From NCBI GenBank assembly GCA_017548065.1, contig JAFYNQ010000016.1, forward strand, positions 1 through 36,185: a DNA stretch of 36,185 nucleotides, in the 5' to 3' direction. The notes beneath the pieces were generated by a model. The model did no database searches and was not told where the DNA came from. It was given only the letters and a program-made list of their open reading frames with translations. The position numbers and the translations under genes are program-made. Below, one piece after another: positions 23,861 to 31,938 of the stretch (its first letter is position 1; the number at the start of each line of letters is the position of its first letter). Source of the DNA: Oscillospiraceae bacterium (GTDB taxonomy: Bacteria > Bacillota > Clostridia > Oscillospirales > Oscillospiraceae).

Positions 23861-25146
23861 TCAAATGTAAAATCACGGAATGTAATATTATCGCCGGTGG
23901 AGATCCTTGCGGTGAAGGTGCACTGGTATGTACCGGGTGCAAGCGCATCTTTGTCAATGTATCCTTGCATAACATCCTTTTCCACCCCACTGGTGAAGCG
24001 GTAAAGATTGAACTCGTACATTTCGTTTTGATGACCGAAGCAGGTGGCTTCCTGCACGGTTTTTCCTTTTTGGGAAATGGTCACAGTGATAGAAGAAAAA
24101 CGGTAATTGGCGGTGAGAATACCTGCAAACATGTTTTCGTAGGTGGGCGCATCGGTATAATCCGTAATGGCAGCCTCCGGCAGGGGGCTGGGGTCAACAA
24201 GCTCCTTGCAGGTCACGGGGAGATAGGCCTTCTTGAATAGGGTGTTATAGGTCCATTCCTTGTCCATGATCTCGCAGGGGTAGACCAGCTGCTGGAGCTC
24301 TTCATTAAAATAAGGTTCTGCCTTTTCCTCTTCGCCGGAGGTCTGTTCCAGCACAGTCACGTAGCTTTTCTCGCCGTCAATGGTACCGTCTTCCAAATAA
24401 ACGGGATTGGTGGTCACCACCATTACGGCATGACCTGCGCCGCTTCTTGTGATCAACACCATGCCGTCACCCTTTTGCAGCTGCGCATAGGCGGCAAACA
24501 TCCGCTGCTCGCCGTTTGCCTTGACAATATCCTTGGTGTTATTCTCAGCAGAGAAATTGGTGCCGGTATATTCATAATCGCCTACCTTAAGACAACCGTA
24601 GAACTCGGTCATGTTGCCGGTGAAGCCGAACTGAATAGAGGGAGAGATCCTGCTCCATGCCCAAAACAGCTGGTCGGCGCAATCGTTACCGATTCGTGCC
24701 CGGCGGTTCTCACGGCTACCGGCAGAACCGGTGAGCAACTGGTCGGTAAGACCGGTCAGGGTGTAGACACCGTCTTCGGTCTGGTCAGTGGCAAAGGAAA
24801 GGAAGCTGTAATAGCTGCCACTGCCGTGGGCGTAGGGGATGCCCTGGTAGATCCTTCCGGCATAGAAGGTGGATACCTCACCGGGGGTTTCCTCTTCGTC
24901 CAACACGATACCCTTGGAATTGTTGCGACGGGAATAGGTGAAGGTCTCTGCCGGTGTCCACAAAATGGCGGACTGCTCACGCATAGCCTGTTCCACTACG
25001 TCACGGCGATAGGCTAAAATATCCTCAGCTGATTCCGGCTCGGTGGGGGAGACGGTGGGGTATACGATCTGGAATTCTTCCTCTCCCTTGGGGGCGCAGC
25101 CGCAAAGCAGCAGCATAACAAGTAACAAACAGATAAGCTTTTTCAT
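23854..25146 (-). CDS. Lipoprotein with NlpC/P60-like cysteine-peptidase domain
   Basis: The 430-residue protein has a signal peptide and lipobox LCGC (Cys17). A segment YQGIPYAHGSG (about 100-110) is followed by IGNDCADQLFWAW with a candidate nucleophile Cys156 and by SGAGHAVMVV with candidate His239. This G-x-PY, Cys, His order matches papain-like NlpC/P60 and YiiX-type domains, though the insertions are longer than usual. The C-terminal 100 residues look like a beta-sandwich. A cell-wall or amide hydrolase on the outer face is possible. It starts 12 nt after the DUF4349 gene and shares its operon. Confidence 0.7.
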   Translation of the reverse strand: MKKLICLLLVMLLLCGCAPKGEEEFQIVYPTVSPTEPESAEDILAYRRDVVEQAMREQSAILWTPAETFTYSRRNNSKGIVLDEEETPGEVSTFYAGRIYQGIPYAHGSGSYYSFLSFATDQTEDGVYTLTGLTDQLLTGSAGSRENRRARIGNDCADQLFWAWSRISPSIQFGFTGNMTEFYGCLKVGDYEYTGTNFSAENNTKDIVKANGEQRMFAAYAQLQKGDGMVLITRSGAGHAVMVVTTNPVYLEDGTIDGEKSYVTVLEQTSGEEEKAEPYFNEELQQLVYPCEIMDKEWTYNTLFKKAYLPVTCKELVDPSPLPEAAITDYTDAPTYENMFAGILTANYRFSSITVTISQKGKTVQEATCFGHQNEMYEFNLYRFTSGVEKDVMQGYIDKDALAPGTYQCTFTARISTGDNITFRDFTFEK

Positions 25147-25158
25147 AGGTTCTCCCGG

Positions 25159-26052
25159 TTAGTTTTCTTTTTCTTCTTTTTGACTGGCGGTTTTCTTCGC
25201 TTTCTTTTTGCGGCAGAAGAAAACAATAATAAATGCGATGACACCGATCAGCAGCAGATAGGGACTTGCCACAATAATAAATACAAACAGCTCCACAAAG
25301 AAATTGCCGAGACCCTTCAGACTCTTAACAAATCCGGTACCGATTCGCTCCCAAACCGTCTCCGGTTCTTCCTCGGGAACAGAGTATTCACGGACTTCGT
25401 TAATGTTCAGGGTGATGGTGGCATAGTCCACCATGTTGTCATAGAGTCGGATCTGGGAGGTGTACTCCTCCAACTCTGTGCGCACATCGGTGAGCCGTGC
25501 TTCTATGGTCAGCAGGTCTTCCATGTTTTGCGCTTGCGCCAGCAGCTCCAAAAGACGAGCCTGCTCTGTTTCCAAAGCGGTGATGCGGCTTTGTGTGGCA
25601 ACGTAGGTGAGGGTGATGTTGTCCACGGTTTCGTTGCTGGAGACGATATTGCTGCTTTCCTTCACATGGGAGACAAAATTGTCCATATCCGCCACGGGGA
25701 TGCGTACGGTCATGGTAGCGCTGCGGTAGCGCCTGCCGGAATACTGGCTGCCGTTATACACATCTCTTGCTTCCACATAGCCGGAAAGTGCGGTGATCTT
25801 CTCGTCAATGGCAGCAAGCAGCGTGTCCAGGTCTTCTGTCTCTGCTTCCAGTCGCAGCTTTCGTACCAGCTTTTGGTTTTCTGCCTGGGGAAGCGCACCG
25901 CTGCCGGTGCTTCCGGAAATGTCGGCTGTACCCATATTTTCCATAGGTAAGGCATTTTCTGTGTCCTTCATAGCACCGCTTTCTGCACCACAGCCGAAGA
26001 GTAAAGAAGCCACCAAAATAAATACGATTAATAAAGTAAAACGCTTTTTCAT
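25159..26052 (-). CDS. DUF4349 lipoprotein
   Basis: The 297-residue protein has lipobox LFGC (Cys21) and the DUF4349 layout: KLVRKLRLEAETEDLDTLL, a long coiled coil around residues 155-205 (ALETEQARLLELLAQAQNME...), then DYATITLNINEV and a C-terminal membrane helix at about 246-275 with a Lys-rich cytoplasmic tail. It is anchored at both ends. DUF4349 proteins are widespread in Firmicutes with unknown function, possibly in envelope stress. AGGAGG precedes the ATG. It is first in the operon with the NlpC-like lipoprotein and divergent from ClpP. Confidence 0.87.
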   Translation of the reverse strand: MKKRFTLLIVFILVASLLFGCGAESGAMKDTENALPMENMGTADISGSTGSGALPQAENQKLVRKLRLEAETEDLDTLLAAIDEKITALSGYVEARDVYNGSQYSGRRYRSATMTVRIPVADMDNFVSHVKESSNIVSSNETVDNITLTYVATQSRITALETEQARLLELLAQAQNMEDLLTIEARLTDVRTELEEYTSQIRLYDNMVDYATITLNINEVREYSVPEEEPETVWERIGTGFVKSLKGLGNFFVELFVFIIVASPYLLLIGVIAFIIVFFCRKKKAKKTASQKEEKEN

Positions 26053-26091
26053 GAAATAACCTCCTTACATTATTATATATGGTCTACTACA

Positions 26092-26120
26092 AGCATACTA
26101 AAAACAACTCTCTTTGTCAA
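26092..26120 (-). promoter_or_regulatory. Promoter of the DUF4349 operon
   Basis: TTGACA (26120-26115) and TATGCT (26097-26092) on the minus strand are spaced by 17 nt. For the divergent ClpP gene I see only a weak -10 candidate (TATAGT, 26177-26182) without a matching -35. Confidence 0.7.
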
Positions 26121-26222
26121 TGCAGGGATTTTTGGAAAATCTTTTCTTTGCTGCGAAAAGTGGGCGCAAGGCCCGTTATAGTATGTGCAAAGAATATTGA
26201 AGAGAGAAAGGTAGGAAATAAT

Positions 26223-26822
26223 ATGTCCAATCAGATCCAAACCGCAGAGGTGCTGTCCGACCAGTATCTGTTGAGCAAGAATCAGATCTATCTGTTTGGC
26301 CCGGTGAATACAGCCATGGCAGCACGGGTGATTCCCCAAATGCACTATATCGAACAAAAAATGCTGGAAGAAAACCTGCCTGAAGAAGAACGTGTACTTA
26401 CACTGCTCATCAACAGCCCCGGCGGCGCTGTGACAGATGGCCTTGCTATCTACGACACCATCAATATGCTGGACTGCAAGGTGCGCACCATTTGCGTGGG
26501 ACTTGCGGCTTCCATGGGAGCGTTTCTGCTGTCCTCCGGCAGCAAGGGCATGCGTTTTGCGCTTCCCAATTCCGAGATCCTGATCCACCAGCCCCTGGGC
26601 GGCGCCCAAGGTCAGGCATCGGATATTATCATTGCGGCAAAGCATATTGAGCAGACAAGAAAGAGACTCAATTCCATTCTTGCCATGAATACCGGCAAGT
26701 CCGTGGAGTGCATTGCAAAGGACACGGACAGAGACAACACCATGACAGCAGAGGAGGCCATGGCATACGGTCTTGTGGACCATGTGCTGACACCTGCGGG
26801 CATCAAAGCAAAGGAGGGCTGA
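26223..26822 (+). CDS. ClpP-type serine protease subunit, cluster-associated
   Basis: The start at 26223 is chosen because it opens the ClpP domain and has a GGTAGG element upstream; the in-frame ATG at 26079 would add 48 unrelated residues. The 199-residue product has GPVN, INSPGG (65-69), GLAASMGA with Ser97, LIHQPLGGAQGQA with His122 and DTDRDNTM with Asp171. These are the triad numbers of mature E. coli ClpP. The sequence is divergent from housekeeping ClpP, with longer loops around residues 47-57. In ClpP the barrel degrades substrates fed by an AAA+ unfoldase. Here the next gene, 4 nt away, encodes a degenerate AAA+-like protein, so a dedicated protease complex is inferred. Confidence 0.9.
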   Translation: MSNQIQTAEVLSDQYLLSKNQIYLFGPVNTAMAARVIPQMHYIEQKMLEENLPEEERVLTLLINSPGGAVTDGLAIYDTINMLDCKVRTICVGLAASMGAFLLSSGSKGMRFALPNSEILIHQPLGGAQGQASDIIIAAKHIEQTRKRLNSILAMNTGKSVECIAKDTDRDNTMTAEEAMAYGLVDHVLTPAGIKAKEG

Positions 26823-26826
26823 CCCT

Positions 26827-28491
26827 ATGGAAAAGACAGCAAGTTATTTGATTGAACCCTTACTGACTCAGTATTTTCTTATGGATGCCATCTGTGGGGA
26901 ATACCTGGAGGAGGACACCCGAAAAAATATTTACGCAGAACTGACCCGAGTGTTCTGCATTCCCGATTGGGAGGAGACAGACCGCTTCTTCCGTGCGGCG
27001 GAGGAAGAGCCTTTCAAGAGCGTTACCGACAGCGCCGCCTATGAACGGCTGTGCAGAACCATTGAATTTGCCCGAAAGAGTGGGCAAAGCCTGGAGCTTA
27101 CAGAAACAGACCGTGTGATCCTGGCAAGAAAGCAGGAGGCAATGCGCATCAAGACAAAGCTTTTTGATAAGGTGTGCAATCTCACCGATGACATGATCCG
27201 TGACACCTTGAGTAACACCGCAATGAACGGCGACGTGGATGCCATGGTGATGCTGGCTTACATGGAGTACAACGGCATCTGTGTCTGCCGTGACAGAGCA
27301 GGCGCCCGGAAGCGTCTGCGGCTGTGCGCCAAGTGGAATCACCTGTTCGGAAACCTGATGGGCATCGCCTATGACCCGGAGAATCGGGAAACCTATTACA
27401 ATACCCTGTATACCGTCCTTCGCAGTGCGGACCGGAAGGCAGTGTTCTCCCACATCTGTCGGCAGACCGGCTACAGCGGCGAGCCGGTGAAGGATCCCGT
27501 GGCGGATATGCTGGAAACCGCCTTCGGCATGAAGCTGATGAAGCGTGACACCTATGACAGAAGCGTTGCCAAGATTGCTTTCTCCCAGCTGTTGTCTGCA
27601 GAGGACAAGGAGAAGCTGCTGCTGAACAACAAGCCCGAAACCATCGGTGCCTTGCTGGATATCCCCTTTGACGCAAAGCGGGACGCCGGCTACAGCTTTG
27701 ACTGCAGCCTGGCAAGCAACATTCCGCTTCCCCGTACGGAAGAACTGGACAAGGTCTTCTGCGGTATTTACCCTGCCACCGGGCATATCCCCGGCGGCTA
27801 CCGCCCCCTGCTGGTGGCAGGCGATGACGAATACATCCCCGAGATGTACGCAGAAGCCCTGAAGGCAGGCTTCTCCGGCAGCAACAAGGTTATTGAAATT
27901 GATGCCGGCACCTTGACGGGAGCGGATTTTGCAGAAGGAAAGGAAAACTTCCTGCTCCGTGGTCTGTCGGAGACAAAGCAGACCCACACAGTGTTCCTGG
28001 TAAAGCACTGTGACGAAATGGGCGAGGCAGAGCTGGAAGCACTGGCAAAACTGCTGGACTACGGCTACAGACGGAAGTTCAAGCTTTTGGTGCCTACGGT
28101 GTCCCTGGATCTGTCCGATGTGCTTCTGGTGCTGTTTGCTTCCCGGGTGAACCCTGCGGCAAAGCGCCTGGCAAGGGAGTGCGACGTGCTTTGGACAGCG
28201 CCCATTACCCAGGAGGAAAAGCAGCGCATGATTGAGACGGTTTTTGAAAGCCGTGCAAAGTCCTTCGGCATCGGCAGCGCAAAGCTGGAGGCAGAGGGAA
28301 GAGACTTCCTGACACCCTTTAAAACGGGACAGATCGTGCTGCTGCTGGACGGTGCGCTGAAGCGTGCGGCCTTCCACAAGGAGTCGGTGATCACCGCAGA
28401 GGCGCTGCGGACGGTGTCCGATCAGCAGAGCATCCGCAGGAATAAGCGTGAATTTGGTTATCTTGGAGGTGGCTGTAATGAAGAGTATTGA
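26827..28491 (+). CDS. Sel1-like/degenerate Clp-type AAA+ protein without Walker A
   Basis: No family name comes to mind for the whole 554-residue protein. Residues about 125-180 contain a Sel1/TPR-like unit (MNGDVDAMVMLAYMEYNG...AGARKRLRLCAKWN). Residues about 320-530 follow the order of a Clp/AAA+ module: RPLLVAGDDEYIPEMYAEAL where the P-loop should be, with no Gly-Lys-Thr/Ser; VFLVKHCDEM as a Walker-B-like strand (D396, E397); LLVLFASR as a sensor-1-like strand; an arginine and WTAPITQEEKQRMIE as in Clp proteins; and a C-terminal helical lid with SVITAEAL. It probably cannot bind ATP normally and may act as an adaptor or scaffold for ClpP. Its ribosome site lies inside the end of the ClpP gene; its 3' end overlaps the next gene by 14 nt. 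Confidence 0.65.
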   Translation: MEKTASYLIEPLLTQYFLMDAICGEYLEEDTRKNIYAELTRVFCIPDWEETDRFFRAAEEEPFKSVTDSAAYERLCRTIEFARKSGQSLELTETDRVILARKQEAMRIKTKLFDKVCNLTDDMIRDTLSNTAMNGDVDAMVMLAYMEYNGICVCRDRAGARKRLRLCAKWNHLFGNLMGIAYDPENRETYYNTLYTVLRSADRKAVFSHICRQTGYSGEPVKDPVADMLETAFGMKLMKRDTYDRSVAKIAFSQLLSAEDKEKLLLNNKPETIGALLDIPFDAKRDAGYSFDCSLASNIPLPRTEELDKVFCGIYPATGHIPGGYRPLLVAGDDEYIPEMYAEALKAGFSGSNKVIEIDAGTLTGADFAEGKENFLLRGLSETKQTHTVFLVKHCDEMGEAELEALAKLLDYGYRRKFKLLVPTVSLDLSDVLLVLFASRVNPAAKRLARECDVLWTAPITQEEKQRMIETVFESRAKSFGIGSAKLEAEGRDFLTPFKTGQIVLLLDGALKRAAFHKESVITAEALRTVSDQQSIRRNKREFGYLGGGCNEEY

Positions 28492-30160
28492 GCTTTTCAA
28501 GGATTATGAAAATGCCAAGCTGGTAACAGCGGAAGAATTTGTGGAAACCCACCGTGACACCACGGTGAAATACAGTGACCTGGCATCCCGAAATATTGAC
28601 GGTATTCCTCTTTGTATCCGCAGAGACGGTGAAGGAGAACTGGAGGTCTCCTTCACCCCGGATACCCACCTGCTTGCCATCGGCGCTACCCGAAGCGGCA
28701 AGACCACGGGCTATGTGATCCCTACCCTGAACGTGCTGCTGAACAAAAAGAATAAGCCCAGTATGGTTATCAGCGATCCCAAACAGGAGCTGTATCGTGC
28801 CAATGCCCGGAAGTTTATCCGCCAGGGCTACCGTGTGCTGCTGCTGGACTTTACAAATTACATCCACAGCGACTGCTGGAATCCCCTGACCAAATACTAC
28901 AGATCCTATCAGAACTACCTGCAGGTGGAGCGGCAGGTGGAGCTGGTGGAGACGGAAGAGGGGTTCTACCACCGTTTCCAGGGTGTTACCTACAAGGATC
29001 ATCGGGAGCTTTCCCGTGTGATCAATGAACAGAGGGAGCGATACCTGGACGAGACGGAAAAGGGCATTACCGCACTGTGTCAGTCGGTAGTTCCTTCCAT
29101 CAATTCCAAGGACCCCTTCTGGGAGGACTCAGCCCGTGACCTGCTGAAGGCGGTCATTTACGGCATGCTGGAGGACAGCGTGGCCGGTGGTATCACCGAG
29201 GACAGCTTCTCCTTTGATACAGTCATCCGTATTGTGGACGGCTTCACCGATTCTGACAGCGACTACGATGGCGGTTATTTCACCAGGAGGGACATCACCA
29301 CCTCCAAGGCACACCAACTGGCAAGAAAATGCATCATTGAGCAGGCGGCGACTACCCGACGCTGCATCAGCTCCTGCTTCTGCGCAATTATGAATAAGTT
29401 CCGTGACACCGCTGTCAGACGGATCACCTGCACCAATACATTTGAAATGCAGGAGCTGGACGGGGACGTGCCTACGGTGATCTTCGTTTTCTACAAAGAC
29501 GAGGAGAGCCTGCACTATGAGATGATCAGCATGTTCCTGACCAATCTCTACACAGAACTGATCGCCCTGGCACGTAAGAAGGGAACGAGACTTTCCCGAC
29601 CCTTCTATTTCCTGCTGGATGAGTTCGGCAACCTGCCGAAATTCAATGATTTTGACAAGGTGATCTCTGCCTGCGGCGGCAGAAACGTGTGGTTTTTGCT
29701 GATCCTGCAATCCTATGCCCAGCTGAACAATGTGTACGGCAAGGAAACGGCAGACATTATAAAAGACAACCTGAATACCCATATTTTCTTCGGCACCAAC
29801 AACCCGGAGACGAAACGGGAATTTTCCGAGGAATGCGGAAAGAAGACGGTGATCGCACCCACCTCCGCCCTCAATGGCTCCGGCGAGACCATTGAGCGGT
29901 ATGAAAAGGATACGGTGGCGCTTGTTCCCGTCAGTGCCCTGACGAAGCTCCCGGTGGGAGATTGCATCGTAACGCAGATGCGTGAGGATGTGCTGTGGTC
30001 TTACTTTGAAAGAAGCTACACCTGCCCCGAGTTTGCGGATGCGGAAACCGACCCCGGGGAGTGGAAAAGTCTGGTGCGGTTTATGGATGAAAAGTATACC
30101 TACACACCCCAAAGCAAGGGGCCGGTGGCAAACCGGGTGAAGCAGATGCTGGAATTTTAA
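28478..30160 (+). CDS. Soluble VirD4/TraG-type DNA-translocase-like ATPase
   Basis: The start at 28478 follows GGAGGT at 7 nt. The 560-residue protein has Walker A GATRSGKTTG (69-78, Lys75), the VirD4-like ISDPKQELY (98-106), Walker B FYFLLDEFGNLPK (376-388, Asp381 and Glu382) and LILQSYAQL with the conserved Gln411. This is the type IV coupling-protein core. The two N-terminal membrane helices that anchor VirD4 are missing: the P-loop comes within 70 residues of the start and no hydrophobic helix precedes it. No relaxase, VirB4 or mating-channel gene is nearby. It is therefore likely a cytosolic hexameric motor working with its neighbours, acting on DNA or protein. Confidence 0.85.
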   Translation: MKSIELFKDYENAKLVTAEEFVETHRDTTVKYSDLASRNIDGIPLCIRRDGEGELEVSFTPDTHLLAIGATRSGKTTGYVIPTLNVLLNKKNKPSMVISDPKQELYRANARKFIRQGYRVLLLDFTNYIHSDCWNPLTKYYRSYQNYLQVERQVELVETEEGFYHRFQGVTYKDHRELSRVINEQRERYLDETEKGITALCQSVVPSINSKDPFWEDSARDLLKAVIYGMLEDSVAGGITEDSFSFDTVIRIVDGFTDSDSDYDGGYFTRRDITTSKAHQLARKCIIEQAATTRRCISSCFCAIMNKFRDTAVRRITCTNTFEMQELDGDVPTVIFVFYKDEESLHYEMISMFLTNLYTELIALARKKGTRLSRPFYFLLDEFGNLPKFNDFDKVISACGGRNVWFLLILQSYAQLNNVYGKETADIIKDNLNTHIFFGTNNPETKREFSEECGKKTVIAPTSALNGSGETIERYEKDTVALVPVSALTKLPVGDCIVTQMREDVLWSYFERSYTCPEFADAETDPGEWKSLVRFMDEKYTYTPQSKGPVANRVKQMLEF

Positions 30161-30173
30161 TGGAGGTGGCGTG

Positions 30174-30704
30174 ATGGCACAGATCAATGCAATGACGCTG
30201 CAGGAAATGCTGAGGCAGCAAAATACCGTCAGTATTGGCTGGCTGCAGAAGGAACTGGCGCTGACCTATTCCGAGGCACGGCAGCTGGTAGGCTACCTGC
30301 AGAAGCGTGGTTGGCTGGGGGAAGAGAAGGCCTTCGGCTACAAAGTGGTGAAAACAGCACTGTTCCTGCGGGAGCTGGAGAGAACAGAAGTGGGCGAACT
30401 GGTGGATGCGTTTACCAACGACTGCCAGATCGTGATGAATCGGCTGCAGGAGGAGCCTGCGGAGGGTGCAGATTTCGGCACCCTGGAAAAATCGGTACGG
30501 GGCGAAAGCGATACCCGGGAGGCGGTGGAGATCCTGCTGCGGCATAAGCTTATCTTTTTTTGGGACGGCTTTTACTTTTTGCGCGTGAACAGAAAAACCG
30601 TGGAAGCGTTCAAAGAAATGATGCTTCGCAAGCGTTTGATGGAGCGACGGGAAACGATGGATCGCAAGCGGCTGATAGCTTGCTTTGATGCATTGTTTGC
30701 ATAA
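30174..30704 (+). CDS. Small winged-helix protein, FtsK-gamma-like
   Basis: ATG 30174 is preferred to GTG 30171 because GGAGGT (30162-30167) is then 6 nt away. The 176-residue protein begins with a helix-turn-helix segment, VSIGWLQKELALTYSEARQLVGYLQKRGWLG (given here in part by its pattern: S-x3-LQ-x4-L-x-Y-x2-A-x2-L-x3-L-x3-G), which resembles the FtsK gamma domain that guides the motor to DNA sites. The remainder is helical with a Lys/Arg-rich tail. It starts 13 nt after the VirD4-like gene, so it may supply DNA recognition to that motor, as FtsK gamma does within FtsK. This is inferred from pattern and position. No terminator follows. Confidence 0.65.
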   Translation: MAQINAMTLQEMLRQQNTVSIGWLQKELALTYSEARQLVGYLQKRGWLGEEKAFGYKVVKTALFLRELERTEVGELVDAFTNDCQIVMNRLQEEPAEGADFGTLEKSVRGESDTREAVEILLRHKLIFFWDGFYFLRVNRKTVEAFKEMMLRKRLMERRETMDRKRLIACFDALFA

Positions 30705-30734
30705 GTTGCCGGGGGAGAAGCACAGAAATTTAAC

Positions 30735-30763
30735 TTGACCGCCAATGCAAAAAAGGATATAAT
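30735..30763 (+). promoter_or_regulatory. Internal sigma-A promoter before the sigma factor gene
   Basis: TTGACC (30735-30740) and TATAAT (30758-30763) are separated by 17 nt. Transcription would begin near 30770, which excludes the in-frame ATG codons at 30735 and 30762 as starts of the next gene and gives the sigma/anti-sigma/RyR genes their own transcript. Confidence 0.8.
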
Positions 30764-30809
30764 GCCCTTACTTAATGTATGTATGCACATGGAAGGGAGA
30801 GTGATAACT

Positions 30810-31673
30810 GTGCAGTTTACGCGTTCGGAATTTGATACTATGGTGCAGCAGCTTCTGTTTGATGAAGAAGTCTCTTTTGAGATGCTTTGCCATATTGCGG
30901 AAAAGACACTTCGCCACAGCGTGAGAAAGTGGTGCATGGAAGACCCTGCGCTGACCGACAAGGAGTGCGAGCATGACATCATGCAGGAGATTCAGATCCG
31001 GCTGATGACCAGAACCGTGACCCATTTCCTGCTGCGTGGAGAAGTGGGCGAAATCAACGATGATCCTGAAGGCTTTGAAGACTGGATCTTCAAGGTGGCA
31101 AAGAATATTAAAAAGGACTTTGCCAATGAGGCAAGAAAGCGCAACGCACGGTTTGACGGCACAGACCCCGACGGCCTGGGTGGGATCGTGGATCCCAGCG
31201 CAGAACTCAACCTTCCCGGGTTGGAGAAGCTGCAGCAGGCAGCCGGGATCGTGCTGGATGCCCGTGCAAGTGTCTATAAGGTGCTGACCTGGCTGGCGCA
31301 GGCCGTTGTGATCGTCAGTGGCAATGTCTCCAAGCTGGAATCCAATGAGATCATGCTGAGGTTCTTTGAAAACAGAACGCTGTTTGAAATGTACGGTTTC
31401 ATCCTGAAGCAGGCGGATGGGATCCCCTGGCTGAATATTTCCGAAAAACACAGAGCCTCCCTGGCGGCGGCACTGGGAAAAGAATGGCAGGACGGTGTGT
31501 CCTACGGTAATGCACGCTACAGAGATTTCTTTATGAAAAAGAACGGTGTGCCTTGCGGCAAAAAATCCATTAGTGACTGGGTGAACAGAATGAATGAACT
31601 GATAAAACGCAAGATGCAGGATGAAACAAAATCCCCGAAGGCCCAAAAGTCGGCTGACGGGAAGGAGGCATAA
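30810..31673 (+). CDS. ECF-like sigma factor
   Basis: GTG 30810 is chosen because GGGAG lies 10 nt upstream and the promoter at 30735-30763 rules out earlier starts; ATG 30783 or 30789 remain possible. The 287-residue protein has a region-2-like block around residues 55-110: CEHDIMQEIQIRLM, then EGFEDWIFKVAKNIKKDFANEARKR, matching the DxxQE...WLxxIAxNxxxDxxR pattern of ECF sigma factors. The C-terminus ends with a helix-turn-helix-like KKSISDWVNRMNELIKRKM that could be region 4. The long linker between (about 115-250) is unusual for the group. A zinc-finger-like anti-sigma candidate follows after 2 nt, which supports the call. Confidence 0.65.
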   Translation: MQFTRSEFDTMVQQLLFDEEVSFEMLCHIAEKTLRHSVRKWCMEDPALTDKECEHDIMQEIQIRLMTRTVTHFLLRGEVGEINDDPEGFEDWIFKVAKNIKKDFANEARKRNARFDGTDPDGLGGIVDPSAELNLPGLEKLQQAAGIVLDARASVYKVLTWLAQAVVIVSGNVSKLESNEIMLRFFENRTLFEMYGFILKQADGIPWLNISEKHRASLAAALGKEWQDGVSYGNARYRDFFMKKNGVPCGKKSISDWVNRMNELIKRKMQDETKSPKAQKSADGKEA

Positions 31674-31675
31674 CC

Positions 31676-31921
31676 ATGAAGCATCTGAGTGCGGAAGAGA
31701 TCATAAGCTATGTAACCATGGATGAGATGAACGAAGCATCTTTGGGATTTTGTAAAAATGTAACCGGACATATACGCGGATGCTCTGCCTGCCTGGGTAA
31801 GCTGCGCAAGTATCTGGATATCCATGACGTTTATAAAACACAGAATCCCGGTGGAGATTTCAAGGCCTTTGCAACAGAACTGTTGCAGGAGGAGTCTCCG
31901 GTTACCATGGATATGAATTGA
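31676..31921 (+). CDS. Small ZAS-like anti-sigma factor candidate
   Basis: The 81-residue protein has the motif HIRGCSACLGKLRKYL at about residues 32-47, a H-x3-C-x2-C arrangement as in zinc-binding anti-sigma (ZAS/zf-HC2) domains, with an N-terminal LSAEEIISYV helix also seen in those proteins. There is no membrane segment, so it would be cytosolic. AAGGAGG lies in the end of the sigma gene and the ATG is 2 nt after its stop, the usual sigma/anti-sigma coupling. It may hold the sigma factor inactive until a signal arrives, perhaps by way of the membrane protein next door; that link is inferred. Confidence 0.65.
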   Translation: MKHLSAEEIISYVTMDEMNEASLGFCKNVTGHIRGCSACLGKLRKYLDIHDVYKTQNPGGDFKAFATELLQEESPVTMDMN

Positions 31922-31938
31922 GATTTGGAGTGATAAGT

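Noticed and set aside
26223-26822. Phage prohead protease of the ClpP type
   Set aside because: There are no portal, capsid or terminase genes beside it, and its partner genes are not phage morphogenesis genes.
28478-30160. Conjugative element because of the VirD4/TraG-like ATPase
   Set aside because: No relaxase, VirB4, VirB6, mating channel, integrase or origin is visible in the window, and the protein lacks membrane anchors.
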